A stretch of DNA of 52,663 nt, taken from Anaerolineales bacterium (GTDB taxonomy: Bacteria > Chloroflexota > Anaerolineae > Anaerolineales > Villigracilaceae). The DNA is taken from the NCBI GenBank assembly GCA_016932715.1, contig JAFGCG010000035.1, forward strand, positions 1 through 52,663, given 5' to 3'. Shown here piece after piece: positions 7,209 to 15,353 of the stretch. Within the stretch, counting starts at the first letter, position 1. Each line of letters starts with the position of its first letter. The position numbers and the translations under genes are program-made. The notes beneath the pieces are model-generated. The model was not told where the DNA came from and did not search any database. It was given only the letters and a program-made list of their open reading frames with translations.

Positions 7209-9944
7209 TTACAAAAGACCCAACTGTCTTGCCCTGGCAACGGCCTGCGTGCGGCTGCTGACCCCCAGCTTGGTATAAATATTGCTGCTGTGTTTTTTGA
7301 CGGTATGCAGGGTGATGAACAGCCTTTCGGTGATTTCCTGGTTCGAAAGACCCTCGCCGATCAACTGCAGGATTTCCAACTCGCGTTCGCTCAGCGGAAC
7401 GACCAGGCTCTCTTTGACGGAATCAGCTTCCGGCTTCGTCCGTGCTGCGGGTCGGTCGTTCACCGGGAAAGCCTCCAAAATCCTTTGGATGTACTCCGCC
7501 TCAACCGACTCACGGTCGAACTGCTCCAGCAATCCTGACAGGGCTTCCACTGTCGACGGGCCCGCTTCGACGAAAACGCTGATGAAGCCTTCCGGCTCTC
7601 CCAACCCGATCGCCTGAAGATAATCGTTTCGGCTGGCACGTTCGTCCCCGAGTACAGCAAAAGACTGGGCGCGCAGCAACAACAATTCCAGTGTAAGGAG
7701 GATGTATCGATGTCGAAGCGCATCATCGATCAGCCGCCCAGCCAGTTCGATCCCCTGCTGCAAGGTTTCCAACTCGCCTCGGGACGTGGCGCGATACAGA
7801 AGGATGCGCAGTGCACTGACATATAGCAGTCCCATCGGACGGGTGATATTTTCTTTGAATTCTGGAAATGAAAACTGCTGCCCAAAGTGAACCCCCCGGC
7901 TTTTCAGCGTAGCTTCGGCAGCCGCCAAACGGTCCTGGGCAAGAGAGACACAAACTTGCTGGGCAATGATCTCTTCTCCCACCACCGAAGGGGTTTCCAC
8001 ATACATCAAGTCAACGGTCTTTTGAACTTCGCGGATTGCCCCATCCAGGTTCCCGGCAATTTGGAAAAGGCGCGAAAGGATCACCCCGTAATACAATTCA
8101 GCATCGGCATAACCGCTGAGCTTGCTGACTTTGATCGCGCGCTGGAAGTTTTCGTGCGCCTGGTCGAGCTGGTGCCACTGATAATGGATCACTCCCATCT
8201 CGCCATACAATGCCATGCTGACCGGGGGCATCACATCCAACTTTTCCATCCGTTCAATCCCTGCGGAGATGATCTCGAATGCAAAATGTAATTCGCCCTG
8301 TTCGATGGCAAACAGTGCCATGCCGGCAATTCCCAGCATCTCGGAAACAGAATCTCCGGACTGCCTGCTGTGCTGCATGATCCGTTGGAATGCCTCCAGC
8401 GCCCGGGGATAGTCGTTCAACTGCTGATAGGCATTCGCCATACCCAGATAGATTTGGCTTGTGGTGAGCATGTCGGCCTGAGAAACAACCTCTAGTGCTT
8501 GACGAAGCAAAACCAGACTCTCTGCTGCTTTCCCCTCTGCACTCAGTAACATGGACTGTAAGACCAGCCACCGGGCATACAGTGCGGGATTCTCTTCAAA
8601 ATCCTGCGACAGGCTTTTCAGCCGTTCCAGGTAGGGAAATGCCGAAACAGGATTGCCGCGTATGATAGATAACCAGGCAAAGACCAGATTCGCCTTAGGA
8701 CTTTGCGCAATCCACTCTGCAGGAACAGCCTGCATCCAGCCTTCCACAGTCTTCACATGCCACTGCATGAGCAGGTCCATAGCATGGGTTTCGATCAGAT
8801 GGATCGCTGTCTCGTAATCGGATCCAGCCAGGGCATGTTGAACGGCTTCATTTACCATCTCGTTCTGTGCATACCAATGGGCAGCCCGCTGGTGAAGTTC
8901 AACCACAACTTCTTTGTTCTGTCTGTACTGCATGTCTCGCAACAGGTCGGCAAATAAATGGTGGTAGCGATACCAGCAGCCTTCCTCGTCCAAAGAGATG
9001 AGGAACAGATTGCCGCGAAACAGTCTTTCCAGCATAGAGTCGCTGTTATTCTGTCCGGTAACTGCATTACACAAATCTGCGCTCAATTTGTCCAGGATGG
9101 ATGTTTCCAGCAGAAAGCCCCGAACATCTTCCGGCTGCCGGTTGAGAACTTCTTCGGTCAGGTAGCTCAAAATGAAGCGCTGGCTGCCGCTCAACCTGGC
9201 GATGAATTCGGAAGGAGAACTTCGGTCCCGAAGGGATAAACCGGCCAGGTGCAGGCCGGCAGCCCAGCCCTCCGTCTTTTTTTCCAGGACACTCATCTCC
9301 TCCTGAGAAAGGACAAGCCCTAAAACGTCGATCAGGAATTGCTCCGTTTCGAGCCTCGTCAGGTGCAGATCTCCGGAACGGATCTCGGTCAATTGATTCC
9401 TGGCGCGCAATCTGGCCAGCGGCAAGGATGGATCTTCGCGAGTCGATAAAACTAAACAGAGAGCCTCAGGCGGATTAGCGATCAGCTTTTCCAACACGGC
9501 CAGGATAAAAGCATCCTGAATCATTTGCAAATCATCCAGAACCAGCAGGAACCGTCCATCGATTTTCAGGATGTCATTGATCAACGTGGTACTGATGATT
9601 TCTTCGGGAGGCAGCTGCCCGGCGCGCAGAATTCCTTCGATCTCGCGCCCAATTCGGCGGTCAATGTTTTGAAGTGCAGCGATGCAATAAGTGAAAAAGC
9701 GCCCAGGATCGTCATCGGCGGGATCCAGGGACAACCAGGCAAACGGCATCTCCAGTGTATGCAGCCATTCGGTAATGCAGGTGGTCTTGCCAAATCCGGC
9801 TGGGGCCGATACGAGGAAGATCTGATGGCCGGACTCCAATCCAGCGTTCAGTCGCTGGAGGAGTTGTGAACGCTTGACGCTTTTTGTGAGGGAAGCAGGT
9901 TGGTGCAGTTTTGTCGTAAGTAACACTGAGATTAGATGTTCCAT
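7209..9944 (-). CDS. LAL/MalT-like LuxR-family transcriptional regulator 2
   Basis: A 911-residue paralogue of regulators 1 and 3. Visible parts are Walker A (SAPAGFGKTTC near residue 45), Walker B-like FLLVLDDLQMI, a TPR-like middle with many AxxYxxAxxxF-type helices, and a C-terminal LuxR domain (LSERELEILQLIGEGLSNQE through VSSRTQAVARARQ). It should act as an ATP-dependent activator; the inducer is unknown. Its neighbours fit control of the operon 7056-4864. The N-terminal 119 bases are about 97% identical to regulator 1 while later parts are far more diverged, suggesting gene conversion or a recent partial exchange. Confidence 0.9.
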   Translation of the reverse strand: MEHLISVLLTTKLHQPASLTKSVKRSQLLQRLNAGLESGHQIFLVSAPAGFGKTTCITEWLHTLEMPFAWLSLDPADDDPGRFFTYCIAALQNIDRRIGREIEGILRAGQLPPEEIISTTLINDILKIDGRFLLVLDDLQMIQDAFILAVLEKLIANPPEALCLVLSTREDPSLPLARLRARNQLTEIRSGDLHLTRLETEQFLIDVLGLVLSQEEMSVLEKKTEGWAAGLHLAGLSLRDRSSPSEFIARLSGSQRFILSYLTEEVLNRQPEDVRGFLLETSILDKLSADLCNAVTGQNNSDSMLERLFRGNLFLISLDEEGCWYRYHHLFADLLRDMQYRQNKEVVVELHQRAAHWYAQNEMVNEAVQHALAGSDYETAIHLIETHAMDLLMQWHVKTVEGWMQAVPAEWIAQSPKANLVFAWLSIIRGNPVSAFPYLERLKSLSQDFEENPALYARWLVLQSMLLSAEGKAAESLVLLRQALEVVSQADMLTTSQIYLGMANAYQQLNDYPRALEAFQRIMQHSRQSGDSVSEMLGIAGMALFAIEQGELHFAFEIISAGIERMEKLDVMPPVSMALYGEMGVIHYQWHQLDQAHENFQRAIKVSKLSGYADAELYYGVILSRLFQIAGNLDGAIREVQKTVDLMYVETPSVVGEEIIAQQVCVSLAQDRLAAAEATLKSRGVHFGQQFSFPEFKENITRPMGLLYVSALRILLYRATSRGELETLQQGIELAGRLIDDALRHRYILLTLELLLLRAQSFAVLGDERASRNDYLQAIGLGEPEGFISVFVEAGPSTVEALSGLLEQFDRESVEAEYIQRILEAFPVNDRPAARTKPEADSVKESLVVPLSERELEILQLIGEGLSNQEITERLFITLHTVKKHSSNIYTKLGVSSRTQAVARARQLGLL

Positions 9945-10004
9945 CCGAATAATATCACGTTTATCCTGCTGGACCCCGGGAGTGAGAGCACGCCGCTAAA
10001 CTGA

Positions 10005-10029
10005 CTTGCGCTACAGAGCGTTGTATAAT
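10005..10029 (+). promoter_or_regulatory. Probable promoter of LAL regulator 3
   Basis: A perfect TATAAT (10024-10029) lies 80 bases before the preferred start at 10109 in the divergent spacer between regulators 2 and 3. The -35 is weak (about TGACTT with 16 bases spacing), consistent with a promoter that needs an activator. Confidence 0.5.
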
Positions 10030-10108
10030 ATTTCCGAACTTCAGGCGGACACTATTAAACATTAGTATGTCAGTTATACTGGCTTTGGGCCTGAGGCGAA
10101 ATCGCCCT

Positions 10109-12748
10109 ATGCAAACATCTGCCCCTCTCATCCATACCAAACTGCGTATGCCCTTCATCCGGCCGCGTCTGGTCTCCCGGACGCGGTTGAAGGAACGCGT
10201 CGCGGCGGGGCTCCAGGGGCCGCTGACGCTCGTCATTGCTCCGGCCGGTTTCGGCAAGACGACTCTCGTGGCAACCAGCATCGTGGATTGTCGAATGTCG
10301 ATCGCCTGGCTGTCGCTGGACCAGAACGACAATCAGGTGGGACGTTTTCTGAGCTACCTGATCGCAGCCGTACGCGAGACTGACAACCCGATCGGACGAG
10401 AGGCGGCGCAGCTCATGGCGGGAGTGCAGCAGGCTTCACCGGAAGCGGTGTTGACCAGTCTGATCAACGACCTGGATGCCGCAGACAGGGAAATTGTTCT
10501 CGTACTGGACGACTATCAGTTTATTCATAATCAGGCAGGGCATGAGGTAGTGACTTTTTTGCTCGAGCATTGCCCGAGCACGTTTCACCTCGTGATCGCG
10601 ACCCGTTCCGATCCCCCGCTACCCTTAGCGCGCCTGCGTGCCCGCGCGCAGATCGTTGAACTGCGTGCCGCTGACCTTCGCTTTACCGAGTCCGAGGCAA
10701 GTCGATTCCTGAATGAAGTCATGGGGTTCCAGCTGGACGCCGAGTCGGTGGCGGTGCTCGAGGCGCGCACGGAGGGCTGGATCGCCGGTTTGCAGATGGC
10801 TGCGCTCTCCATGCGCGATCGGGAAGATCTCCCCGGATTTATCGCGGGCTTCTCCGGAACGAACCGCTACATCCTGGATTACCTCTTGGAAGAGGTGCTG
10901 GGGCGCGAGCCGGAAGATGTTCAAACCTTTCTACTTCAAACCTCGATCCTCCACCGACTCAGCGGGTCACTGTGCGATGCGGTCACCCGCGCCTCGGACG
11001 GACAGGAAATGCTTGCGAGGCTGGAGAAGCGCAACCTCTTTGTTGTTGCCCTGGATGACCATAGCTGCTGGTACCGCTATCACCATCTCTTTGCCGACCT
11101 GCTGCAGGCAAAGCTTCAGCAGTCGAGACCGGATCGGGTCGCGCAGTTGTTCGCACGTGCCATGGAATGGTGTGAGCAACAGGGGCTTGTGACGGAAGCC
11201 GTCGGCTATGCTCTCGCCGCTCAGGAGATCGACCGGGCCGCGGACCTGATCGAGCGCTATGGACCAGCATGCTGGGCAGAGAACGATCTTTCGGTCATCC
11301 AGCTGGCGGACAGCCTGCCGCATGAAACGTTCATCTCCCGGCCGAAACTGGGCATCTACCAGGCATGGCTCCTCATTTACCAGGGACATATCGAAAGAGC
11401 CATCCCGCTATTGAAGGACCTGGCACAGCAGCCTGTCATTGCAGAATCCGATTCTGAGTCGCGCTGGATGCAGACGATGACCACACTGGCGCTTGCTTTT
11501 CTTTCCCGGTCTTATCCTCTCCCCGCTGAACAGTCGCTGGATGAGATCCCTGTCAGCGAGCCAGTCCTGCGTGAGACGGCCGATCTTCTCTATGGGATGG
11601 CTTTGGGAAGGCGCGGGGAAATCGATCGCGCGGTTGAGTTTGCTGCGGGGTGTGTTCAAAAGACAAGGCAGCATCATGGGACGGCGACTATCCCTGCTCT
11701 GGTCCCTTTCCTGGCGCGTCTCTATCTGATGCAGGGACGTTTGGGCGCGGCTGAATCTCTGTGCCGCAAATTTCTGGATCCCGTCCAGAAAAAAGGTGTC
11801 CGTTTCAACGATTCGGCTGGCGGCATGCAGGTTGTCCGGGGGGAGGTGCTGTACGAACGGAATTGCCTGGACGAGGCTGAGAAACATATTCGGGCTGGAT
11901 TGCAGTCCAGCGAGCCCTGGCACAATATCATGGCCGATGCCTTCGGGTTTTTGGCCCTGATGCGCGTTCTTCAGGCGAAGGAAGATTATGCCGAGGCGAT
12001 GCAGACCGTGGAGACATTCGAAGCCAGATTACAGGGACATTCAGGTCCGTTTGAATTTGCAGAAGACTTCCGTACCGTGCGAATCCGCCTGCAGTTGGCC
12101 AGCGGGAACATCCAAGATGCTTCTACTTGGGCGGATCAGATTCAATCCAGTGAGGATTTCCGACGACACAAGGAATATTACCAGCTCGCCCTGGCGCACA
12201 TCTACCTGGCACAGGGCAGGTATGCCGATGTAGAAGAAATGCTAACCGGGGTGGTGTCCGCGATTTCCGCCGGGAATCGAATTACCCGGCAGATCGAAAC
12301 AAATTTGATCCTGGCTGCTGCATTTGCCGGACAGCAGCGTTCTCCGGAAGCCTTTGCGTTGGTCGAAACCTGTCTCGCACTGGCTGAGCCGGAAGGATAC
12401 ATCCGCAGCTTTTTGGATGTCGGGGAACCGGTCCGGGTATTGCTGGATGCCTATCTGCGGTTGGATGCTCCCGGTCATAAGGCTTATGCTCAGAAAATAT
12501 TGGATGCATTTCCGCTCGTGAACCAGACACATTCTCCTCAACGCGGCTTGATCGAACCGCTTTCAGAACGTGAATTGGAAGTCCTTCGGCTTATGGCGTT
12601 AGGCAAAACGAATCAGAAGATTGCACGACAGCTCATCATTGCCCCTGGTACTGTGAAAGCCCACACCGCCAGCATCTATCGCAAGCTCGGCGTCACCAAC
12701 CGGACCGAGGCAGCCGCGCGCGCCCGGCAGCTTGGACTTCTCTCCTAA
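10109..12748 (+). CDS. LAL/MalT-like LuxR-family transcriptional regulator 3
   Basis: An 879-residue regulator if started at ATG 10109 (MQTSAPLIHTKL), or 893 from ATG 10067, which lacks a ribosome site. It has Walker A (APAGFGKTTL, near residue 44), Walker B-like IVLVLDDYQFI, a TPR-like middle region and a C-terminal LuxR domain (LSERELEVLRLMALG through TNRTEAAARARQLG). It belongs to the same class as regulators 1 and 2 but is richer in G+C and more distant in sequence. It is transcribed away from regulator 2, toward the operon 12854-16892, which it probably controls. Confidence 0.9.
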   Translation: MQTSAPLIHTKLRMPFIRPRLVSRTRLKERVAAGLQGPLTLVIAPAGFGKTTLVATSIVDCRMSIAWLSLDQNDNQVGRFLSYLIAAVRETDNPIGREAAQLMAGVQQASPEAVLTSLINDLDAADREIVLVLDDYQFIHNQAGHEVVTFLLEHCPSTFHLVIATRSDPPLPLARLRARAQIVELRAADLRFTESEASRFLNEVMGFQLDAESVAVLEARTEGWIAGLQMAALSMRDREDLPGFIAGFSGTNRYILDYLLEEVLGREPEDVQTFLLQTSILHRLSGSLCDAVTRASDGQEMLARLEKRNLFVVALDDHSCWYRYHHLFADLLQAKLQQSRPDRVAQLFARAMEWCEQQGLVTEAVGYALAAQEIDRAADLIERYGPACWAENDLSVIQLADSLPHETFISRPKLGIYQAWLLIYQGHIERAIPLLKDLAQQPVIAESDSESRWMQTMTTLALAFLSRSYPLPAEQSLDEIPVSEPVLRETADLLYGMALGRRGEIDRAVEFAAGCVQKTRQHHGTATIPALVPFLARLYLMQGRLGAAESLCRKFLDPVQKKGVRFNDSAGGMQVVRGEVLYERNCLDEAEKHIRAGLQSSEPWHNIMADAFGFLALMRVLQAKEDYAEAMQTVETFEARLQGHSGPFEFAEDFRTVRIRLQLASGNIQDASTWADQIQSSEDFRRHKEYYQLALAHIYLAQGRYADVEEMLTGVVSAISAGNRITRQIETNLILAAAFAGQQRSPEAFALVETCLALAEPEGYIRSFLDVGEPVRVLLDAYLRLDAPGHKAYAQKILDAFPLVNQTHSPQRGLIEPLSERELEVLRLMALGKTNQKIARQLIIAPGTVKAHTASIYRKLGVTNRTEAAARARQLGLLS

Positions 12749-12853
12749 TCAACCCCACTCCTAAACCTGGAAATAAACCCTGAATATCCCGTTTGGCAGA
12801 TGCGGGACTCCTCCCCGCGCGCTACACTACAGTCAAGATACAAGGAGAAGACT

Positions 12854-13705
12854 ATGACAGCAATTAAGAAGTATCCAGTGCTAACCTACTTTGCCCTCGC
12901 ATTCATGATCTCCTGGGGCTGTATCCTCATTGTGACTGGCCTTGACGGATTCATGGGCACAAGGGAGATATCCGAAGCGCAGTTGCCGTTTGTTTACCTG
13001 GCAGTCCTGGCAGGTCCCAGTATCGCGGGCATCCTGTTAACCGGCCTCGTCGATGGAAAGACGGGCTTTCGCGAGATGGGAGTCCGGTTGTTCAAGGGAC
13101 GGGTGGCTGTCCGTTGGTATGCTGTTGCGCTTCTCATCGCCCCGCTCCTGATGACCGCGATCCTTTGCCTGCTTTCACTGGCGTCTCCAGTGTTTCTCCC
13201 TGCTATAGTTACCGCAGACGACAAGCCTGGACTTCTGTTGACTGGCACCGTGATGGGATTGGCTGTAGCCTTCTTCGAGGAACTGGGCTGGACAGGCTTT
13301 GCCATTCCTCGACTTCGACAGCGCTATGGCATTATGACTACGGGACTCATCACAGGCATCCTGTGGGGGCTATGGCACCTGCCTCTTTTCCTGGGAAGCA
13401 TCCGTTCCGCTGGAACGTTTCTGCCGGGGCTTTACCTGTCCGTAATGCTCTTCTCTTTTCTGCCAGCCTATAGAGTGCTCATGGTATGGGTCTATGATCA
13501 GACCGGGAGCCTATCTCTAACAATGCTTATGCACGCGCCTCTGACAGCCAGCCAGTTGATCCTCAACCCTCCGGCGATTTCTGGGACATCTCTCGTAATC
13601 TACAATCTCCTGTTCACTGCCGCGTTGTGGATCATCGTTGCCATAGTTGCTGTGCTCAACAAGAGACAGCGCTCGCAACTGCTGCTCCAGAGACCGATGA
13701 TTTGA
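12854..13705 (+). CDS. CPBP-family intramembrane protease homologue (CAAX protease-like)
   Basis: A 283-residue polytopic protein. The CPBP motifs are visible: FFEELGWTGFAIP (motif 1), ILWGLWHLPLF (motif 2) and a late histidine in LMHAPLTAS. Motif 1 normally reads EExxxR; here the arginine position is threonine, which may alter activity. The family includes Rce1-like prenyl-protein proteases and bacteriocin-immunity proteins. The ATG at 12854 has AAGGAG upstream; the longer frame from 12800 has none. It is the first gene of the module 3 operon, after regulator 3. Confidence 0.85.
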   Translation: MTAIKKYPVLTYFALAFMISWGCILIVTGLDGFMGTREISEAQLPFVYLAVLAGPSIAGILLTGLVDGKTGFREMGVRLFKGRVAVRWYAVALLIAPLLMTAILCLLSLASPVFLPAIVTADDKPGLLLTGTVMGLAVAFFEELGWTGFAIPRLRQRYGIMTTGLITGILWGLWHLPLFLGSIRSAGTFLPGLYLSVMLFSFLPAYRVLMVWVYDQTGSLSLTMLMHAPLTASQLILNPPAISGTSLVIYNLLFTAALWIIVAIVAVLNKRQRSQLLLQRPMI

Positions 13706-13740
13706 AAATCCAGCAACAAGTTCTTGTAAGGAGCACTGCG

Positions 13741-13971
13741 ATGCCGGAATACTATGAAATCAAGATCAAGGGTCACCTGGACCCGCGCTGGTCGGAATGG
13801 TTTGCAGGCTTGACGTTGACACACTTGGAGGGCGATATGACCCTGCTTTCCGGCTCACTACCCGACCAGTCCGCGATCCACGGATTGCTCGAGCGTATTC
13901 GCGATCTCAACCTGACACTGGTCTCCGTGACCAGTGGCGGTCCACCCGCCCAACCTTCCGATCAGGAATAG
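13741..13971 (+). CDS. Small conserved protein (DQSxxxGL family), copy 3
   Basis: A 76-residue protein, start supported by AAGGAG 9 bases upstream. It begins with a strand-rich part (YYEIKIKGHLDP) and ends LPDQSAIHGLLERIRDLN followed by LTLVSV. The DQS-x3-GL-x2-R core and following hydrophobic strand align with copies 1 and 2. This copy keeps the GHL segment seen as GHV in copy 2. Function is unknown, but its recurrence beside each LAL regulator is the strongest clue. It lies 35 bases after the CPBP gene. Confidence 0.85.
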   Translation: MPEYYEIKIKGHLDPRWSEWFAGLTLTHLEGDMTLLSGSLPDQSAIHGLLERIRDLNLTLVSVTSGGPPAQPSDQE

Positions 13972-14036
13972 TGTAAAGCACCTCCCGGCGCAGACGGTTC
14001 GATCATTTTGAAATTCGATCATGAAAGGAACTAACG

Positions 14037-14216
14037 ATGAAATCCAACAATCCCTCCTCTTCAGAAAAGGCATTTGGCTGTGAAACCTGCCCCATGCGGA
14101 AAAAGGCAGAAGCCAATCCAAAAACCCTGGTGGCGCGGCTGTGGCGCTGGCATACGGGCTGGTGCCCCGGCTGGAAAGCGTACCAGGCACACCTGGCTGA
14201 ACAGGCAAAATCGTAA
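14037..14216 (+). CDS. 59-residue CxxC microprotein
   Basis: A short gene with GAAAGGA upstream. The protein has a cysteine pair in GCETCPMRKKAEANPKTL and a very tryptophan-rich C-terminal block (LWRWHTGWCPGWKAYQ) with a third cysteine. I recall similar short conserved proteins in other bacteria, without a known role; the three cysteines could bind a metal. It sits between the small DQS protein and the nitroreductase, with the same orientation and short spacers, so it is probably part of the module 3 operon. Confidence 0.8.
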   Translation: MKSNNPSSSEKAFGCETCPMRKKAEANPKTLVARLWRWHTGWCPGWKAYQAHLAEQAKS

Positions 14217-14245
14217 TTGATGCAGACAAAGAGAAGGAGATCGAA

Positions 14246-14689
14246 ATGTCCCAACCAGCAACTGTTCCACCACTTGTCAACAAGACCATGAAATTCATGC
14301 TGCGTTCCCCTCTGCACGGGATCGTCAGCAAGAACTTCCTGCTGATCACGTTCACCGGACGCAGGAGCGGCAAGACTTACACCACGCCGGTCAGCTATTC
14401 ACGCGATGGAGACTACCTGTACGTTTTCACGCACGCCACCTGGTGGAAAAATCTGCATCCCGGTGTGCCGGTCACCATCCGCCTCCGAGGACGGGACGTC
14501 CAGGGTCTGCCGGAACCGGTGGCCGAAGACAAGCAAGCAGTGGCCGCCGGTTTGATGGATCACCTGCAGCGATCACCTTACGATGCCAGCTTTTATGGCG
14601 TGACCTTTGACGAGAACAAAAACCCGAAGGCAGAGGACGTGGAGAAAGGCGCACAGACGGCTGTGATGATCCGCATCCGGCTGTGCTGA
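14246..14689 (+). CDS. Deazaflavin (F420)-dependent nitroreductase family protein
   Basis: A 147-residue split-barrel protein. The segment LLITFTGRRSGKTYTTPVSY followed by DGDYLYVFTHATWWKNLHP is characteristic of the DUF385/Ddn family, which binds F420 (or FMN) and reduces quinones or nitro compounds. The ribosome-binding site GAAGGAGAT is strong. Its presence implies that the host makes or uses F420, as many Chloroflexota do. It is located in the module 3 operon next to a flavodoxin, suggesting a redox theme. Confidence 0.88.
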   Translation: MSQPATVPPLVNKTMKFMLRSPLHGIVSKNFLLITFTGRRSGKTYTTPVSYSRDGDYLYVFTHATWWKNLHPGVPVTIRLRGRDVQGLPEPVAEDKQAVAAGLMDHLQRSPYDASFYGVTFDENKNPKAEDVEKGAQTAVMIRIRLC

Positions 14690-14725
14690 TAAGCTAACGC
14701 GAATGGAAAGAATGTGAGAACAAAA

Positions 14726-15325
14726 ATGAACAAAAGAATCCTCGTAACGTACGCTACGATGTCCGGTTCCACTGTCGAAGTCGCCAGAACAGTTGCAGAA
14801 GGATTAACCCGGGATGGGATTACTGTGGACTTGCAGCCCATTTCCCAAGTCAAGGATCTTTCATCTTACAGCGCCATTGTTTTGGGTGCGCCCATGATCC
14901 TGGGTTGGCACCGCGACGTCGGCAATTTCATCGTTCAGCATCAGGATGTGTTGGCACGGATTCCTGTAGCGTGCTTTACGACCCAGTTACACCTTACGAA
15001 ACTCCCGGAAACCGAAGTCAGCGGGGTTCCCATTTTTCTCGACCCAATGCTGGCGAAACCACCGATCAACCCAGACAAGATGAATATTTCCGAGAAATAT
15101 GGCACCCCGGCAAGTTGTGTGGGACCTGCGTTGGAAAAAGCTTCACGGATAAGACCCGTCAGTATCGGCTTTTTCGGCGGCAGGTTGGATTACAGCAAGC
15201 TGAAGCTCTTGCCCACGTTGTTTGTCAAACTCATCATCCGGGCCGTAGAAGGCGACTACCGCAATTGGGATGCAATCCGCGAGTGGGTGGAAATTATTCG
15301 CCCCCGGCTCGAAAAGGCGCAATAA
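14726..15325 (+). CDS. Flavodoxin-domain protein, module 3
   Basis: A 199-residue cytoplasmic protein starting MNKRILVTYATMSGSTVEVA, with a flavodoxin phosphate-binding loop and the second loop VLGAPMILGWHRD. It is paralogous to the flavodoxin domain at 5665-6174 but has no signal peptide. The family includes menaquinone-dependent protoporphyrinogen oxidase HemG, though a haem role is not shown. A GTG at 14714 would add four residues; ATG 14726 aligns with the paralogue. It lies 36 bases after the nitroreductase. Confidence 0.85.
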   Translation: MNKRILVTYATMSGSTVEVARTVAEGLTRDGITVDLQPISQVKDLSSYSAIVLGAPMILGWHRDVGNFIVQHQDVLARIPVACFTTQLHLTKLPETEVSGVPIFLDPMLAKPPINPDKMNISEKYGTPASCVGPALEKASRIRPVSIGFFGGRLDYSKLKLLPTLFVKLIIRAVEGDYRNWDAIREWVEIIRPRLEKAQ

Positions 15326-15353
15326 ACGAATTATTCAGAAGAGAGTAAATATC

